NCBI GenBank assembly: GCA_947600065.1
Contig: CANQFZ010000001.1
Coordinates: 99,375 to 163,374 of the forward strand
Direction of reading: 5' to 3'
DNA: 64,000 nucleotides
From: an uncultured Clostridia bacterium
GTDB taxonomy: Bacteria > Bacillota > Clostridia > Oscillospirales > Ruminococcaceae
The notes under the pieces were generated by a model, which made no database searches, was not told the origin of the DNA, and was given only the letters and a program-made list of their open reading frames with translations. The translations under genes and the position numbers were made by a program. This document shows, piece by piece, positions 19,643 to 29,340 of this stretch (the first letter of the stretch is position 1; the number at the start of each line of letters is the position of its first letter).

Positions 19643-20536
19643 ATGAAATCTAAGACTACTGCGTTGATTTTATGCATATTCTTAGGCTATTTGGGTATAC
19701 ACCGTTTTTATGCAGGCAAAATAAAATCTGGTATTCTTTATCTTTTTACATTCGGACTGTTCGGGATAGGTTGGATTGTTGATGTAGTCTTGATTTGCAA
19801 AGACAATTTTCTTCCCAATCAAGCAATGGCTTCGGTCAGAACAACTTCGCAGCCTGCTCAAAAAAACACTTCTACACCAACTTCTGTTTCCGTATCTGCG
19901 CCACGTCAGTATGTTCCAATGCCGTCATTTCCAAATTTTACAGACGGATACGGGTTACAATATGAGTATGAAAATGAATTGTACTTGATAAACACGACAG
20001 CCGCTGAACTTAACGTAAAACTTGGTGGGGAAATAACTTTCAAGCAAGAACCGGAAAACGAGCACGACAATCAAGCTGTCGCCGTTTTTCAAGACAACCG
20101 CAGGCTCGGTTATATATACAGAGGTCAGACGCAGGAAATGGCGAACCGTTGGTTAAAAAATGGGACTTCGCTTTTGGGATATATAAGCTCCGTCGATATT
20201 TCGCATAATAAAATCAAGTATAAAATCGGATTTTATAAGCCGCTCGCTGAAATGCAGAAAGAAACCTTTAAACTTACAGGACTGCGACAGAAGGACAGCA
20301 TAGGAGAGCTGAGAGAGGACAACATCAGGATTTTCTCTGTGGGTGATAGTGTTACTGCAGAATATGATGTGGCAGAAGAAAAATATATCGTATGGTGCGG
20401 CGGCTGCGAAATCGGCACGTTGCCGAAAAATGCTGAAGAATTTGCAGAAGATAAAAAGAAAATCATTGGAGTTTTGACAAAAATAGATTTTGATGATGAA
20501 GATAAATGCTCAGCAGAGGTTGAACTTTATAAGTAA
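19643..20536 (+). CDS. TM2-domain/HIRAN-domain fusion protein
   Basis: N-term ALILCIFLGYLGIHRFYAGKIKSGILYLFTFGLFGIGWIVDVV (TM2); middle ITFKQEPENEHDNQAVAVFQDNRRLGYIYRGQ (HIRAN). Confidence 0.8.
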   Translation: MKSKTTALILCIFLGYLGIHRFYAGKIKSGILYLFTFGLFGIGWIVDVVLICKDNFLPNQAMASVRTTSQPAQKNTSTPTSVSVSAPRQYVPMPSFPNFTDGYGLQYEYENELYLINTTAAELNVKLGGEITFKQEPENEHDNQAVAVFQDNRRLGYIYRGQTQEMANRWLKNGTSLLGYISSVDISHNKIKYKIGFYKPLAEMQKETFKLTGLRQKDSIGELREDNIRIFSVGDSVTAEYDVAEEKYIVWCGGCEIGTLPKNAEEFAEDKKKIIGVLTKIDFDDEDKCSAEVELYK

Positions 20537-20683
20537 TTTTTGCAATTGATTGCAAAAACGGATTTTAAGAGGGTGAGAAAATGGCATCAGAAAAAAGTTC
20601 CTGTGTTGTATGAATATTTGTTCGAAATTCTATAAAATTTGGTCGATTTTTTGTAACATATCCACAAATTGATTGTTTTTTTA

Positions 20684-20712
20684 TTGACAATTACAGCTAT
20701 TGGGAGTATAAT
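20684..20712 (+). promoter_or_regulatory. consensus sigma-A promoter upstream of candidate RNA and NYN gene
   Basis: TTGACA (20684-20689), 17-nt spacer, TATAAT (20707-20712). Confidence 0.8.
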
Positions 20713-20724
20713 ATAAATGTAGTT

Positions 20725-20810
20725 AAGACTACACTATATCAGACAGTGTATTCCCGATAGTAGTTCCCCCACCATAAGGGGTGTTACGAGGTCGGGAGTA
20801 TTTTTATTTT
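20725..20810 (+). ncRNA. candidate structured leader/ncRNA upstream of NYN gene
   Basis: Hairpin ACACT...AGTGT, then long stem TATTCCCGA...TCGGGAGTA enclosing CCCC...GGGG, ending in TTTTTATTTTT. Confidence 0.55.
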
Positions 20811-20820
20811 TGGAGGTTTT

Positions 20821-21561
20821 ATGAATAGCACTGATTTGGTAAGTATTAAGCGCACAGTCACAACAGCTATACTCGTTGACGGTGGTTTTTACAGGCGGCG
20901 AGCTGTATTTTATCAAGGCTATATTTCACCCGAAGAACGGGTTGAGGAACTTATTTCCCATTGTCGTTCATTACTTAATGCGGACAAATTTGAACAGCGA
21001 AATCTTTATCGCATATTTTATTATGATTGCCCACCTATTGATAAAAATGTATATCATCCGCTTCTTAACAAAAGCATAAATCTCGGTAATTCAAATGATT
21101 ACAAATGGCAAAAAAAGTTTTTAGAAACGCTTAAAAGCAAAAGGAAAGTAGCCTTGCGTCTTGGCAGACTTAGCGAAAATGACAGTACATATTTGTTAAA
21201 GCCCGATGTTCAGAAAAAACTGATAAGAGGAGCAATAAGCATAAACGATTTGACAGAACGGGATTTTGCTTTAAATATAACACAAAAAGGCGTAGACATG
21301 AAGATAGGCGTTGACATTACAACTTTATCAGTAAAAAAGCAGGTTGACCAGATAATTCTTATTTCAGGCGACAGTGATTTCGTTCCTGCCGCAAAACAAG
21401 CAAGGCGAGAGGGCATAGATTTTCTTTTAAATCCGTTGGGGGCGTCTATCAAAAAAGATTTATATGAGCATATCGACGGCTTAATAAATTATATTCCGCA
21501 AAAATACACCAATAAATCAGAGCATACAGATGAAACTGATGAACAGAAACTCACTACATAG
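20821..21561 (+). CDS. NYN-domain (LabA/DUF88-like, PIN-superfamily) protein
   Basis: TAILVDGGFYRRRA; KIGVDITTLSVKKQVDQIILISGDSDFVPAAKQARREGIDFLLNPLG. Confidence 0.88.
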   Translation: MNSTDLVSIKRTVTTAILVDGGFYRRRAVFYQGYISPEERVEELISHCRSLLNADKFEQRNLYRIFYYDCPPIDKNVYHPLLNKSINLGNSNDYKWQKKFLETLKSKRKVALRLGRLSENDSTYLLKPDVQKKLIRGAISINDLTERDFALNITQKGVDMKIGVDITTLSVKKQVDQIILISGDSDFVPAAKQARREGIDFLLNPLGASIKKDLYEHIDGLINYIPQKYTNKSEHTDETDEQKLTT

Positions 21562-21580
21562 AATTAGGAGTTGAAAAACA

Positions 21581-22633
21581 ATGGCTTCTGCAAAGAAATT
21601 GCCGTCTGGGAAATGGCGTGTGCTGCTGTACACGGGAGCTGATGAGCAAGGCAAAAGAAAGTATAAATCATTTACGGCTGACAGTAAAAAAGAAGCAGAG
21701 TTTCTCGCGGCGCAATATAACCAACTGCACATAGAAGTTAACCGCTCAGAAATGACGCTCCGAGCGGCAACAGAGCGGTATATAAAATCAAAAGAAAATA
21801 TCCTCTCTCCGTCCACCGTCCGCGGCTATTATGTGATTTTGAAAAATTACCTGCCGCGTCTGTTTGCGGTAAAAATCAAGGATATAAATCAAGAAATTAT
21901 CCAGATTGCTTTTAATGATTTCGCAAAGAGCTACAGCGCGAAAACTTGCCGTAACGCTCACGGCTTAATAGCAGATGTCCTCAAATCGGAGCGCCCCGAC
22001 TTGCATTTGAAAACAACATTGCCGCAAAAATCAAAATCCGACATTTATGTCCCCGACGCGCAGGAAATCGAGCAAATTTATCCGCTGACCGAGGGTACAA
22101 ATATTGAAATACCTTTTATCCTTGCAACGCAGTGCGGGCTTCGTGCGTCCGAAATAAGCGGGCTTGATGTATCCTGCGTCTATCCCGACCATATCGAGAT
22201 TAAGCAGGCGCGAGTAGACGGGCTTGACGGCGCAGTACTCAAAAAACCGAAATCATATTCGGGCTTTAGAAGTATTCCGATAAGCGCAGAAATACACGAC
22301 ATTCTGATAAGCAAGGCAGACGGGAGCAGAATTTGCTCAATGACTTCTACTTCTATTTCTTCGGCTTGGGGAAAATTTCGAGCAAAACACAAAATAGACG
22401 CTCATTGCAATTTCCATGCGCTCCGCCACCATTTCGCGAGCCGGTGCTTGCTTTTGGGAATACCGCAAAAGTACATTGCTGAGCTTATGGGGCATAACTC
22501 ACTCAATATGATTGAGAAAGTATATCAGCACGTTTTTCCTTCGGCAATGGCAGAGTTCGCGGAAATGTTGCGGGAGCAGGACAAAAAATTTATGCAACAC
22601 AAAATGCAACACAAAAATAAAAAACTCGCATAA
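21581..22633 (+). CDS. phage tyrosine recombinase/integrase
   Basis: SAM-like N-terminal domain; ATQCGLRASEISGLD...HALRHHFASRCLLLGIPQKYIAELMGHNSLNMIEKVYQHV (R-HxxR-H-Y). Confidence 0.95.
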   Translation: MASAKKLPSGKWRVLLYTGADEQGKRKYKSFTADSKKEAEFLAAQYNQLHIEVNRSEMTLRAATERYIKSKENILSPSTVRGYYVILKNYLPRLFAVKIKDINQEIIQIAFNDFAKSYSAKTCRNAHGLIADVLKSERPDLHLKTTLPQKSKSDIYVPDAQEIEQIYPLTEGTNIEIPFILATQCGLRASEISGLDVSCVYPDHIEIKQARVDGLDGAVLKKPKSYSGFRSIPISAEIHDILISKADGSRICSMTSTSISSAWGKFRAKHKIDAHCNFHALRHHFASRCLLLGIPQKYIAELMGHNSLNMIEKVYQHVFPSAMAEFAEMLREQDKKFMQHKMQHKNKKLA

Positions 22634-22660
22634 TAAAGCCGTTTTTAACATATTTCCAAC

Positions 22661-22686
22661 GGGTTCAATTCCCCTCGGCTCCACCA
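22661..22686 (+). other. prophage att site: tRNA/tmRNA 3'-end fragment
   Basis: GGGTTCAATTCCCCTCGGCTCCACCA (T-loop, acceptor, CCA) just downstream of integrase; no complete tRNA 5' part nearby. Confidence 0.7.
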
Positions 22687-22850
22687 CGCATTGAAGCCCA
22701 CCGTAAAGGTGGGCTTCAACGCTGCACATTTTTACTTTGAAATTCCCTAATGGAATTTCAATTTTGCTTCGCAAAACCGTAAAAATGTGCTACTACCCGA
22801 AAAGTGGTTTTAAATTCCAACTTACAAAAAATCTTTTTTGTAAAGGTTAG
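22687..22850. repeat. compound palindromic repeat downstream of tRNA end (copy 1)
   Basis: CGCATTGAAGCCCACC..GGTGGGCTTCAACGCTGCACATTTTTACTTTGAAATTCC..GGAATTTCAATTTTGCTTCGCAAAACCGTAAAAATGTGC; inverted copy at about 61030-61176. Confidence 0.8.
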
Positions 22851-23373
22851 ACAACTAGAGGCTAGAAGTTAGAGGTAAGAGGTAAGAATTTGTACCGAAC
22901 GGTTGTTCGCCGAGTTCTTACCTCTTACTTCTTATTTCTTACTTCTAAAAGCTCAAAACCGTAAAATCTGTACCACGCCGCCAAACAGCTTAGCAGTGCG
23001 GATTTTCTCTGTTCCAATAATCCGAAAATTCAATCACCGGCTCGGAAATACATTCAATGAAAACAGGTTTAAAACCATCATACAACACGAAATACAACAC
23101 GAAAACCGCTTTGTAAGGATTAGACATGTTTAAATTTTTTACTTTGAATTTCCCTAATTTGAAATATTATTTTATTTCAAAATTTTTTTTATTTTCCTAT
23201 TGACAAACATAAATAATGGTGTTATAATGTACATGTACTAATAAGAATAATACATATAACACTTTTAGTACAAGCTGTCGGGTATATTTTATTGAGCTGT
23301 TTGAGGGGGAATGTAAAATTCAAATGATCACAAAACAAATTCTTAAAAACAAGCGGCATGAAAGGATAAGACT

Positions 23374-23856
23374 ATGAGAGAGAAAAGAATCAGCAGGCTA
23401 CAGATAATATTGGTGTTCATCTTACTGTGCGGCTTAGGTTGTTACTTTATAGTTTTCATTATCCCGAATTTCATTAAGAACGAAGATGGTTTAAATGCCG
23501 AATTATCATCAAGCGGAGAATTTTATTCAAGTAATGTTTCAGCATTTGAAAAATCCCTTATGGGAGAATGTAATCTCCTTGTAAAATTCAAGGGAGCCGA
23601 AACGGAATATTTCCCTCACGGTGACACTTACAGCATAAATACAAGGCAGATAAACATGATAACGTCAAGCGACAAAGGATATCAATTCGATCGCTTTATT
23701 GAAAACGAAAAATTAAAAGTCAAAGGAAATTATTACGGAAAGCTGTATTCCGTTTTAATTGATTATAAGATCTCGGCCTTTACCGGAAAGGGCTATCCCA
23801 GAGAACCATACGAAGAAGAATGTCTCGGAAATTTTTATTTAAATGTTCATTCATAA
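23374..23856 (+). CDS. membrane-anchored hypothetical protein
   Basis: N-terminal TM segment; upstream of ABC permeases. Confidence 0.5.
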   Translation: MREKRISRLQIILVFILLCGLGCYFIVFIIPNFIKNEDGLNAELSSSGEFYSSNVSAFEKSLMGECNLLVKFKGAETEYFPHGDTYSINTRQINMITSSDKGYQFDRFIENEKLKVKGNYYGKLYSVLIDYKISAFTGKGYPREPYEEECLGNFYLNVHS

Positions 23857-23868
23857 GGGGCGAGATAT

Positions 23869-25032
23869 ATGTTTTTAAAGTACATATCTAATAATTTTAA
23901 AAAGCACAAATTGAAGTATATTGTAATGGCACTGTGTGAGATAGTGTTGTTGCTTATTTCTCTTTTTGCAAGCTGTACGGTAATGAATTATGTTATCGAA
24001 AAGAACTATGCCGTGGAAAATGCAAAGGGATTTACTTTTTCATTTCCCGATGCCGAAGGTTTAAGCCCCAACGACCCTAAATACGCCGAAAAAATTGACA
24101 AATGTCCCGATGCGGAAAGTCTAAGAGAAAGGATATATGAATTTTGCAGACGCTCGCCTGTTGAATTGTCGTATGTGTCTATAAGACTTGCCGACAATAA
24201 ATATAATTATACCGTTACTGATTATTACTTTGTCACATACGACGACCTTGTGGATTTCTATGAGAAATCAATGTCAATGTCCGCAGGTACATATCCTACC
24301 GAAGAACAGTATTTAAATCATGAAAAGGTCGTTGTTCTCGGAATGCTCCCGACATGGCTGGGACGAGATCCGTTTGCCTATTCCGATGAAAGTCATGTAC
24401 TTTTCGGAAAAAATGACGACGAATATCTTGTTGTCGGGAATAATCCCATAAACGATTGTTTCAGCATTTTATGGGGAAGCGAGCCGGATAATTCAAAGGT
24501 TTGCTCTGTCGCTCTTATCTCAAAGGACTTAGTGACAGATGAACAGAAAAAAGAAACAGAAGCCCTGTTTAAAGAAATAGTCGCTCCCGATATAAATATT
24601 GCAAACACCTGGCTCCCAAGCAACGACGGCTTGCTTGAGATACGCAAAAGCGTTTCTATCATTATAATGACGTTGGCTCTGCTCGTAATATCCGCATTTA
24701 TTATCCTTGCGATCTTTAAGTATATGACAGACGAGCACAGAAACGAATATGCCGTTTTAAGGCTTTGCGGCTACGGGAAATTTAAGGCATTGGCTTTTCC
24801 GTTTGTTGAGATAATTTCCATTTCGGCGGTCTGCTCGGTTTTGTCGTGCGTTATTTTCTCGCTTTTCATTCCGCTTTTAAAGAAGAATTTCCCTGCGGTT
24901 GCGGTGTTGTTTGACTTCGGTTTTTTTGCGATCTTTACTGTAGGATTTATAGCAATAACGGCTATTATGTTTGCTGTTTATATTGCCCCGTCGTTAAACA
25001 GATCGGTGAGCGATGAACTTCGGGAAATGTGA
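23869..25032 (+). CDS. FtsX-like ABC permease (type A)
   Basis: MacB/FtsX-like topology; paralog of 26185-27378. Confidence 0.8.
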   Translation: MFLKYISNNFKKHKLKYIVMALCEIVLLLISLFASCTVMNYVIEKNYAVENAKGFTFSFPDAEGLSPNDPKYAEKIDKCPDAESLRERIYEFCRRSPVELSYVSIRLADNKYNYTVTDYYFVTYDDLVDFYEKSMSMSAGTYPTEEQYLNHEKVVVLGMLPTWLGRDPFAYSDESHVLFGKNDDEYLVVGNNPINDCFSILWGSEPDNSKVCSVALISKDLVTDEQKKETEALFKEIVAPDINIANTWLPSNDGLLEIRKSVSIIIMTLALLVISAFIILAIFKYMTDEHRNEYAVLRLCGYGKFKALAFPFVEIISISAVCSVLSCVIFSLFIPLLKKNFPAVAVLFDFGFFAIFTVGFIAITAIMFAVYIAPSLNRSVSDELREM

Positions 25033-26185
25033 GGTGAAACAAATGGGATATTTAAAATTATCTTTTTCATCTTTCAGTAAAAACAAGCTCACTTTTGTTT
25101 TTATGGTTATTGTTATTGCCGTACTTTTTCTGACGGTAAATTTTATGATATCCACGCTCGCTGACAGGCAGATGCTCACAAAGGGATATGAAAAGGTTTT
25201 AAGCGATAATACGGCTGTTGTGTGCGATATAAATTACACGGTAAAAAGGGCGCAGGGTCTTGTCGGCAGTTATAAAGAATCGCGCGAACAGATATTGTCC
25301 GACATAACCGACGAATATGAATTATACTTTTCCGCAAAAGAATACGGAAAGCGCTCGGACGGAGAAGAAGTCGTTGTTATAGCGGTTTCGGACGAAATTT
25401 ATAATAATCTTGCTCTGCCGCTTGTTTCGGGGGATTATTCCGAAGCGGTAGCGTGCTTCGGTCTTCCCGACGAGAGCGTTACGGTAAATAAAAACGGCTG
25501 TATAAGTGAAATAAAGATATCGGGCAATCTTACTAAAGACACTTATCTTCCTATCTCAAATTCATTCAGCACATCTAACGATTTTACTGCGAGCGACCTG
25601 TATTCCGATCCTGGAGAAAATAACAGTTTTATCATTGCAAGAACAAGCAGCTTTAATACAGATATGGACTTTTCTTGCGATATGTGCTTTCTCGTTCACT
25701 TCCCCGAAAACTTTGATGAAAACATAGCAAAGCTCAGAGAAAAAGCAGGCGTTCAAGAGGGCAAAGCGATCCTCAATAACTCGCAGAAGGCTTTGTGGGA
25801 GGACTTGGCGGATTTCATTCCCGTTGTGGTCTGCATTTTGCTGGTGGTAATAATCGGCACAATGAGCATTTCCATAATCCTGAACAAATACAACGAAAAG
25901 CGCGGAGGCGTGCTCTGGATATGCGGCTTTAGCAGAAAACAAATATTGTTCGCGCACTTTGTGAATATGCTGATTATTTTTGTTGTCGCGGCGATTTTAA
26001 GCGTCGGAGCATTTTTCATAATGTCGCTTTTGCAAATTGAACTTGTCGTTTCGGCAAATCTTTCGGCTGCAAACATAATCGCAACTGTAGCTCTATCATT
26101 GATCTTGATTTTAGCGTCAATGATGATCCCTGCAATAAAGAGCAAGAAAACTACACCTATTGAATATTTAAGGAGGGCGAAATAA
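25013..26185 (+). CDS. FtsX-like ABC permease (type B)
   Basis: Paralog of 27388-28551 (MGYLKLSFSSFSKNKLTF / MSYLKLSFSSFGKNKLTF). Confidence 0.8.
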   Translation: MNFGKCEVKQMGYLKLSFSSFSKNKLTFVFMVIVIAVLFLTVNFMISTLADRQMLTKGYEKVLSDNTAVVCDINYTVKRAQGLVGSYKESREQILSDITDEYELYFSAKEYGKRSDGEEVVVIAVSDEIYNNLALPLVSGDYSEAVACFGLPDESVTVNKNGCISEIKISGNLTKDTYLPISNSFSTSNDFTASDLYSDPGENNSFIIARTSSFNTDMDFSCDMCFLVHFPENFDENIAKLREKAGVQEGKAILNNSQKALWEDLADFIPVVVCILLVVIIGTMSISIILNKYNEKRGGVLWICGFSRKQILFAHFVNMLIIFVVAAILSVGAFFIMSLLQIELVVSANLSAANIIATVALSLILILASMMIPAIKSKKTTPIEYLRRAK

Positions 26186-27378
26186 TGTTTTTAAGGTACA
26201 TCTTAAACTCAATTAAGAAATACCCCGTGAAATATGCCGTTATTGCGATTTGCGAGGTTTTGATTTTAGTGATTTCGCTTTTTGCTTCTTGCGTGCTGAT
26301 GAATTATTCATCTGAAGATGAAAAGAAAAGGGCAATGTCATTTTTCTTTTCATTTTCAAAATTAGACACTGTGCATATAACTACGAACAATCTCTCCGAA
26401 GAAGATGAAGCATTTATTGCCGAGGATTTTGCAAATCTTCCGTACACAACGGATATGCGCGAAAGGATATATAAATTCTGCGAACAATCACCTATTAAAA
26501 TAAATAACGTGGAAATAATGTTAAAAGGGTGGGAAAAGAATAGTTACATGATAAACGTGCATTATTTTCCTGCTTATGAGGATCTGATATATTATTTTAC
26601 CGAAAGCGGCAAGCCCGATTGGTCATACCCTCAAAATATACTTCCGGCAGAACAGCAATATCTTGATAAAGAAAAGGTCATTATTTTAGGTATGGGTTCA
26701 ATGCACAGCCAAAACGGAGAATATGTTTATTCGGACAAAGATCATCTGATGGTTGGAAAAAATGACGATGAATATTTGATTTTAGGAACAACCGAATATA
26801 ATGATGCTGAAATATTATTTGGTACTGAACCCGATTATTTGAAACTTGCCGCTGTTGATTTTGAATTCACGGAAATTCCTATGCAAAATCAGGTCAATGA
26901 ATTTAACGCTTTGTTTAAAGAAACAGTCTCGCCCGATATTGAAATTACAATAGACGATCCCCCGCATATAAAAGATTTGCTTGAAAAACGGAAAGAGATA
27001 TCAAACATTGTTGTTATGTCTGCGCTTATACTTATTTCTTCATTTAATATTCTCGCGATTTTTAAGATCATGGCAGATGAACGAAAATCCGAATACGCCG
27101 TGTTCAGACTTTGCGGTTACGGAAAATTCAAGGCAATGTTGTTCCCGTTTGCCGAAATCATTTCTCTTTCGGCAATATGCGCAGTTTTATCTTGCGTGAT
27201 ATTCGCCGCTTTAACTCCGCTGATAAAGCAAAGCTATTCGGTAGTTACGGTGATGTTCGACTTTGGTTTTTACGCAGTTTTTGTGCTTGGATTTGTTGCG
27301 GTAACTTCCGTACTGTTCGCCGTTTACATATTGCCGTCGCTGAACAAATCGGTGAGCGATGAATTGAGGGAAATGTGA
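26185..27378 (+). CDS. FtsX-like ABC permease (type A paralog)
   Basis: MFLRYILNSIKKYPVKYAVIAICEV...LISLFASC; similar to 23869 ORF. Confidence 0.8.
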   Translation: MFLRYILNSIKKYPVKYAVIAICEVLILVISLFASCVLMNYSSEDEKKRAMSFFFSFSKLDTVHITTNNLSEEDEAFIAEDFANLPYTTDMRERIYKFCEQSPIKINNVEIMLKGWEKNSYMINVHYFPAYEDLIYYFTESGKPDWSYPQNILPAEQQYLDKEKVIILGMGSMHSQNGEYVYSDKDHLMVGKNDDEYLILGTTEYNDAEILFGTEPDYLKLAAVDFEFTEIPMQNQVNEFNALFKETVSPDIEITIDDPPHIKDLLEKRKEISNIVVMSALILISSFNILAIFKIMADERKSEYAVFRLCGYGKFKAMLFPFAEIISLSAICAVLSCVIFAALTPLIKQSYSVVTVMFDFGFYAVFVLGFVAVTSVLFAVYILPSLNKSVSDELREM

Positions 27379-27387
27379 GGTGAAATC

Positions 27388-28551
27388 ATGAGTTATTTAA
27401 AATTATCATTTTCTTCTTTCGGCAAAAACAAACTGACTTTTTTGCTTATCATTATTGAAATTGCCGCACTTTTCCTTACGACAAATTTCCTCGTTTCAAC
27501 GCTGGCTGACCGACAGATGCTTACAACGGGATACGAAAAAATACTAAACGACAATTCGGCAGTCGTGTGGGACAGTAAATGGATCGAAAACAAAGCCGCC
27601 GGACTTGCGCAAAATATCGGACAATCCCGTGAATTATTGCTTAAGGACATTACAGATGATTACGAAATTTACGATACGGTTATGTTGACTGACGTTGAAA
27701 CAGGCACTGTTATAGCAGGCGTTTCAGACGAGATATATGACAATCTTGCTTTGCCGCTTATGTCGGGGGATTTTTCGGAAGCTGTTGCAAGTTTCGGTTT
27801 TACCGGCAGCGAATTTAATTTCACCCGCCGTATCGGCGAAAATGAATACCGCGATTTCAGCATAAAAATTTCGGGAATGCTTACGTCTGATACATATGTT
27901 CCTATGATGAATTATTTCAGCACGGGAATTGATTTTACAATCAATGACCTATACGTAAGCTCGGACGAATATCGTGATTACAATGGTTTTATAATCGTAA
28001 GAAAAAGCGTTTTTGACGAAATAGATTTATCGACAGCATGCACGCCCGTATTTATAATTCACTTCTCCCAAAACTATGATGAAAACATATCCAAACTCAG
28101 ACAGGAAGCGGGAGGAGTGCATGAGGGGAAAGCTGTTCTCGAAAATTCGCAAAACGCTTTATGGAGGGACTTTGCAGACTTCATTCCTGTTGTGGTCTGC
28201 GTTTTGCTTGTAGTAATAATCGGCACGGTCAACATTTCCATGATCCTCAATAAATACAACGAAAAGCGCGGCGGGGTGCTTTGGATATGCGGGTACAGCA
28301 GACGGCAGATATTATTCGCGCATTTTATAAGCATGCTGATAATTTTTGTTGTCGCGGCAATATTGAGTGTCGGAGTTTATTTCATAATGTCGTTTTTGCA
28401 GGTGGAACTTGTCGTTTCGGCAAATCTTTCAGCCGCAAACGTTATCGTAACAGTCATACTGTCGCTGATTTTGATCTTAGCGTCAATGATTATCCCCGCC
28501 ATAAAGAGCAGGAATACTTCGCCTATTGAATATCTGAGGAGGGCTAAATAA
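27388..28551 (+). CDS. FtsX-like ABC permease (type B paralog)
   Basis: Near-identical C-terminal half to 25013 ORF. Confidence 0.8.
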   Translation: MSYLKLSFSSFGKNKLTFLLIIIEIAALFLTTNFLVSTLADRQMLTTGYEKILNDNSAVVWDSKWIENKAAGLAQNIGQSRELLLKDITDDYEIYDTVMLTDVETGTVIAGVSDEIYDNLALPLMSGDFSEAVASFGFTGSEFNFTRRIGENEYRDFSIKISGMLTSDTYVPMMNYFSTGIDFTINDLYVSSDEYRDYNGFIIVRKSVFDEIDLSTACTPVFIIHFSQNYDENISKLRQEAGGVHEGKAVLENSQNALWRDFADFIPVVVCVLLVVIIGTVNISMILNKYNEKRGGVLWICGYSRRQILFAHFISMLIIFVVAAILSVGVYFIMSFLQVELVVSANLSAANVIVTVILSLILILASMIIPAIKSRNTSPIEYLRRAK

Positions 28552-29213
28552 TGATTGATTTAAGGAATATAACAAAGGTCTACAATCCTAAAAAGCACAA
28601 CGAATTTACGGCTCTTAATGACGTAACGCTGAAAATTGAGGACGGGGAATTTTGCGCGGTCATAGGAAAATCCGGTTCGGGCAAGTCAACCCTTTTGCAC
28701 ATAATAGCCCTACTCGATAAATTTACATTTGGGGATTATATTCTGAACCAAAAAAATATTGCAAAAACTCCCGAAAATACCGCAGCAAAATACCGCGCTA
28801 AAAATATAGGCTTTGTAAAACAGGATTTCGCGCTTATTGAAGATTACACAGCGCTTGACAACGTAATGCTCCCGCTTTATCCGATAAAAGCAAAGGATAA
28901 AAAGAAAATGGCACTTGCTGCGCTAAAGAAAATGGGTATTGAAAGGCTTTCTGAAAAGGAAACAAGAACACTTTCCGGCGGTGAAAAACAGCGTGTTGCC
29001 ATTGCAAGAGCTATCGTAAACGAGCCTAGCATTATCCTCGCGGACGAGCCTACGGGTTCACTTGACAGTAAGACCGCCGCCGAGATCATGAACGTTTTCA
29101 AGCAACTCAACGATGAGGGAAAAACCGTTGTTATAGTAACGCATGACAAAGGTATCGCAGAGCAGTGCAACAGGATAATTGAGATCTCGGACGGGAAAAT
29201 AATTTCTGGTTGA
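28551..29213 (+). CDS. ABC transporter ATP-binding protein (MacB/LolD type)
   Basis: GKSGSGKSTLLHII; LSGGEKQRVAIARAIVNEPSIILADEPTGSLD. Confidence 0.95.
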   Translation: MIDLRNITKVYNPKKHNEFTALNDVTLKIEDGEFCAVIGKSGSGKSTLLHIIALLDKFTFGDYILNQKNIAKTPENTAAKYRAKNIGFVKQDFALIEDYTALDNVMLPLYPIKAKDKKKMALAALKKMGIERLSEKETRTLSGGEKQRVAIARAIVNEPSIILADEPTGSLDSKTAAEIMNVFKQLNDEGKTVVIVTHDKGIAEQCNRIIEISDGKIISG

Positions 29214-29298
29214 AGGTATGCGAACAGGTCATTCTCGCGGAAATCGGTAAACGTATTATCTCTTCTGCAATGCTTATAAATTCAACAAATATAGCTAA

Positions 29299-29337
29299 TA
29301 AAAAACCCCGCTTCTCCTAAACGGAAAAGCGGGGTCG
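29299..29337. terminator. bidirectional terminator between convergent genes
   Basis: AAAAAACCCCGCTTctcctaaacggAAAAGCGGGGT. Confidence 0.75.
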
Positions 29338-29340
29338 TTA

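Noticed and set aside
22661-22686. Complete tRNA gene
   Set aside because: Only T-loop/acceptor/CCA part is present; upstream sequence is integrase 3' flank and cannot form a cloverleaf.
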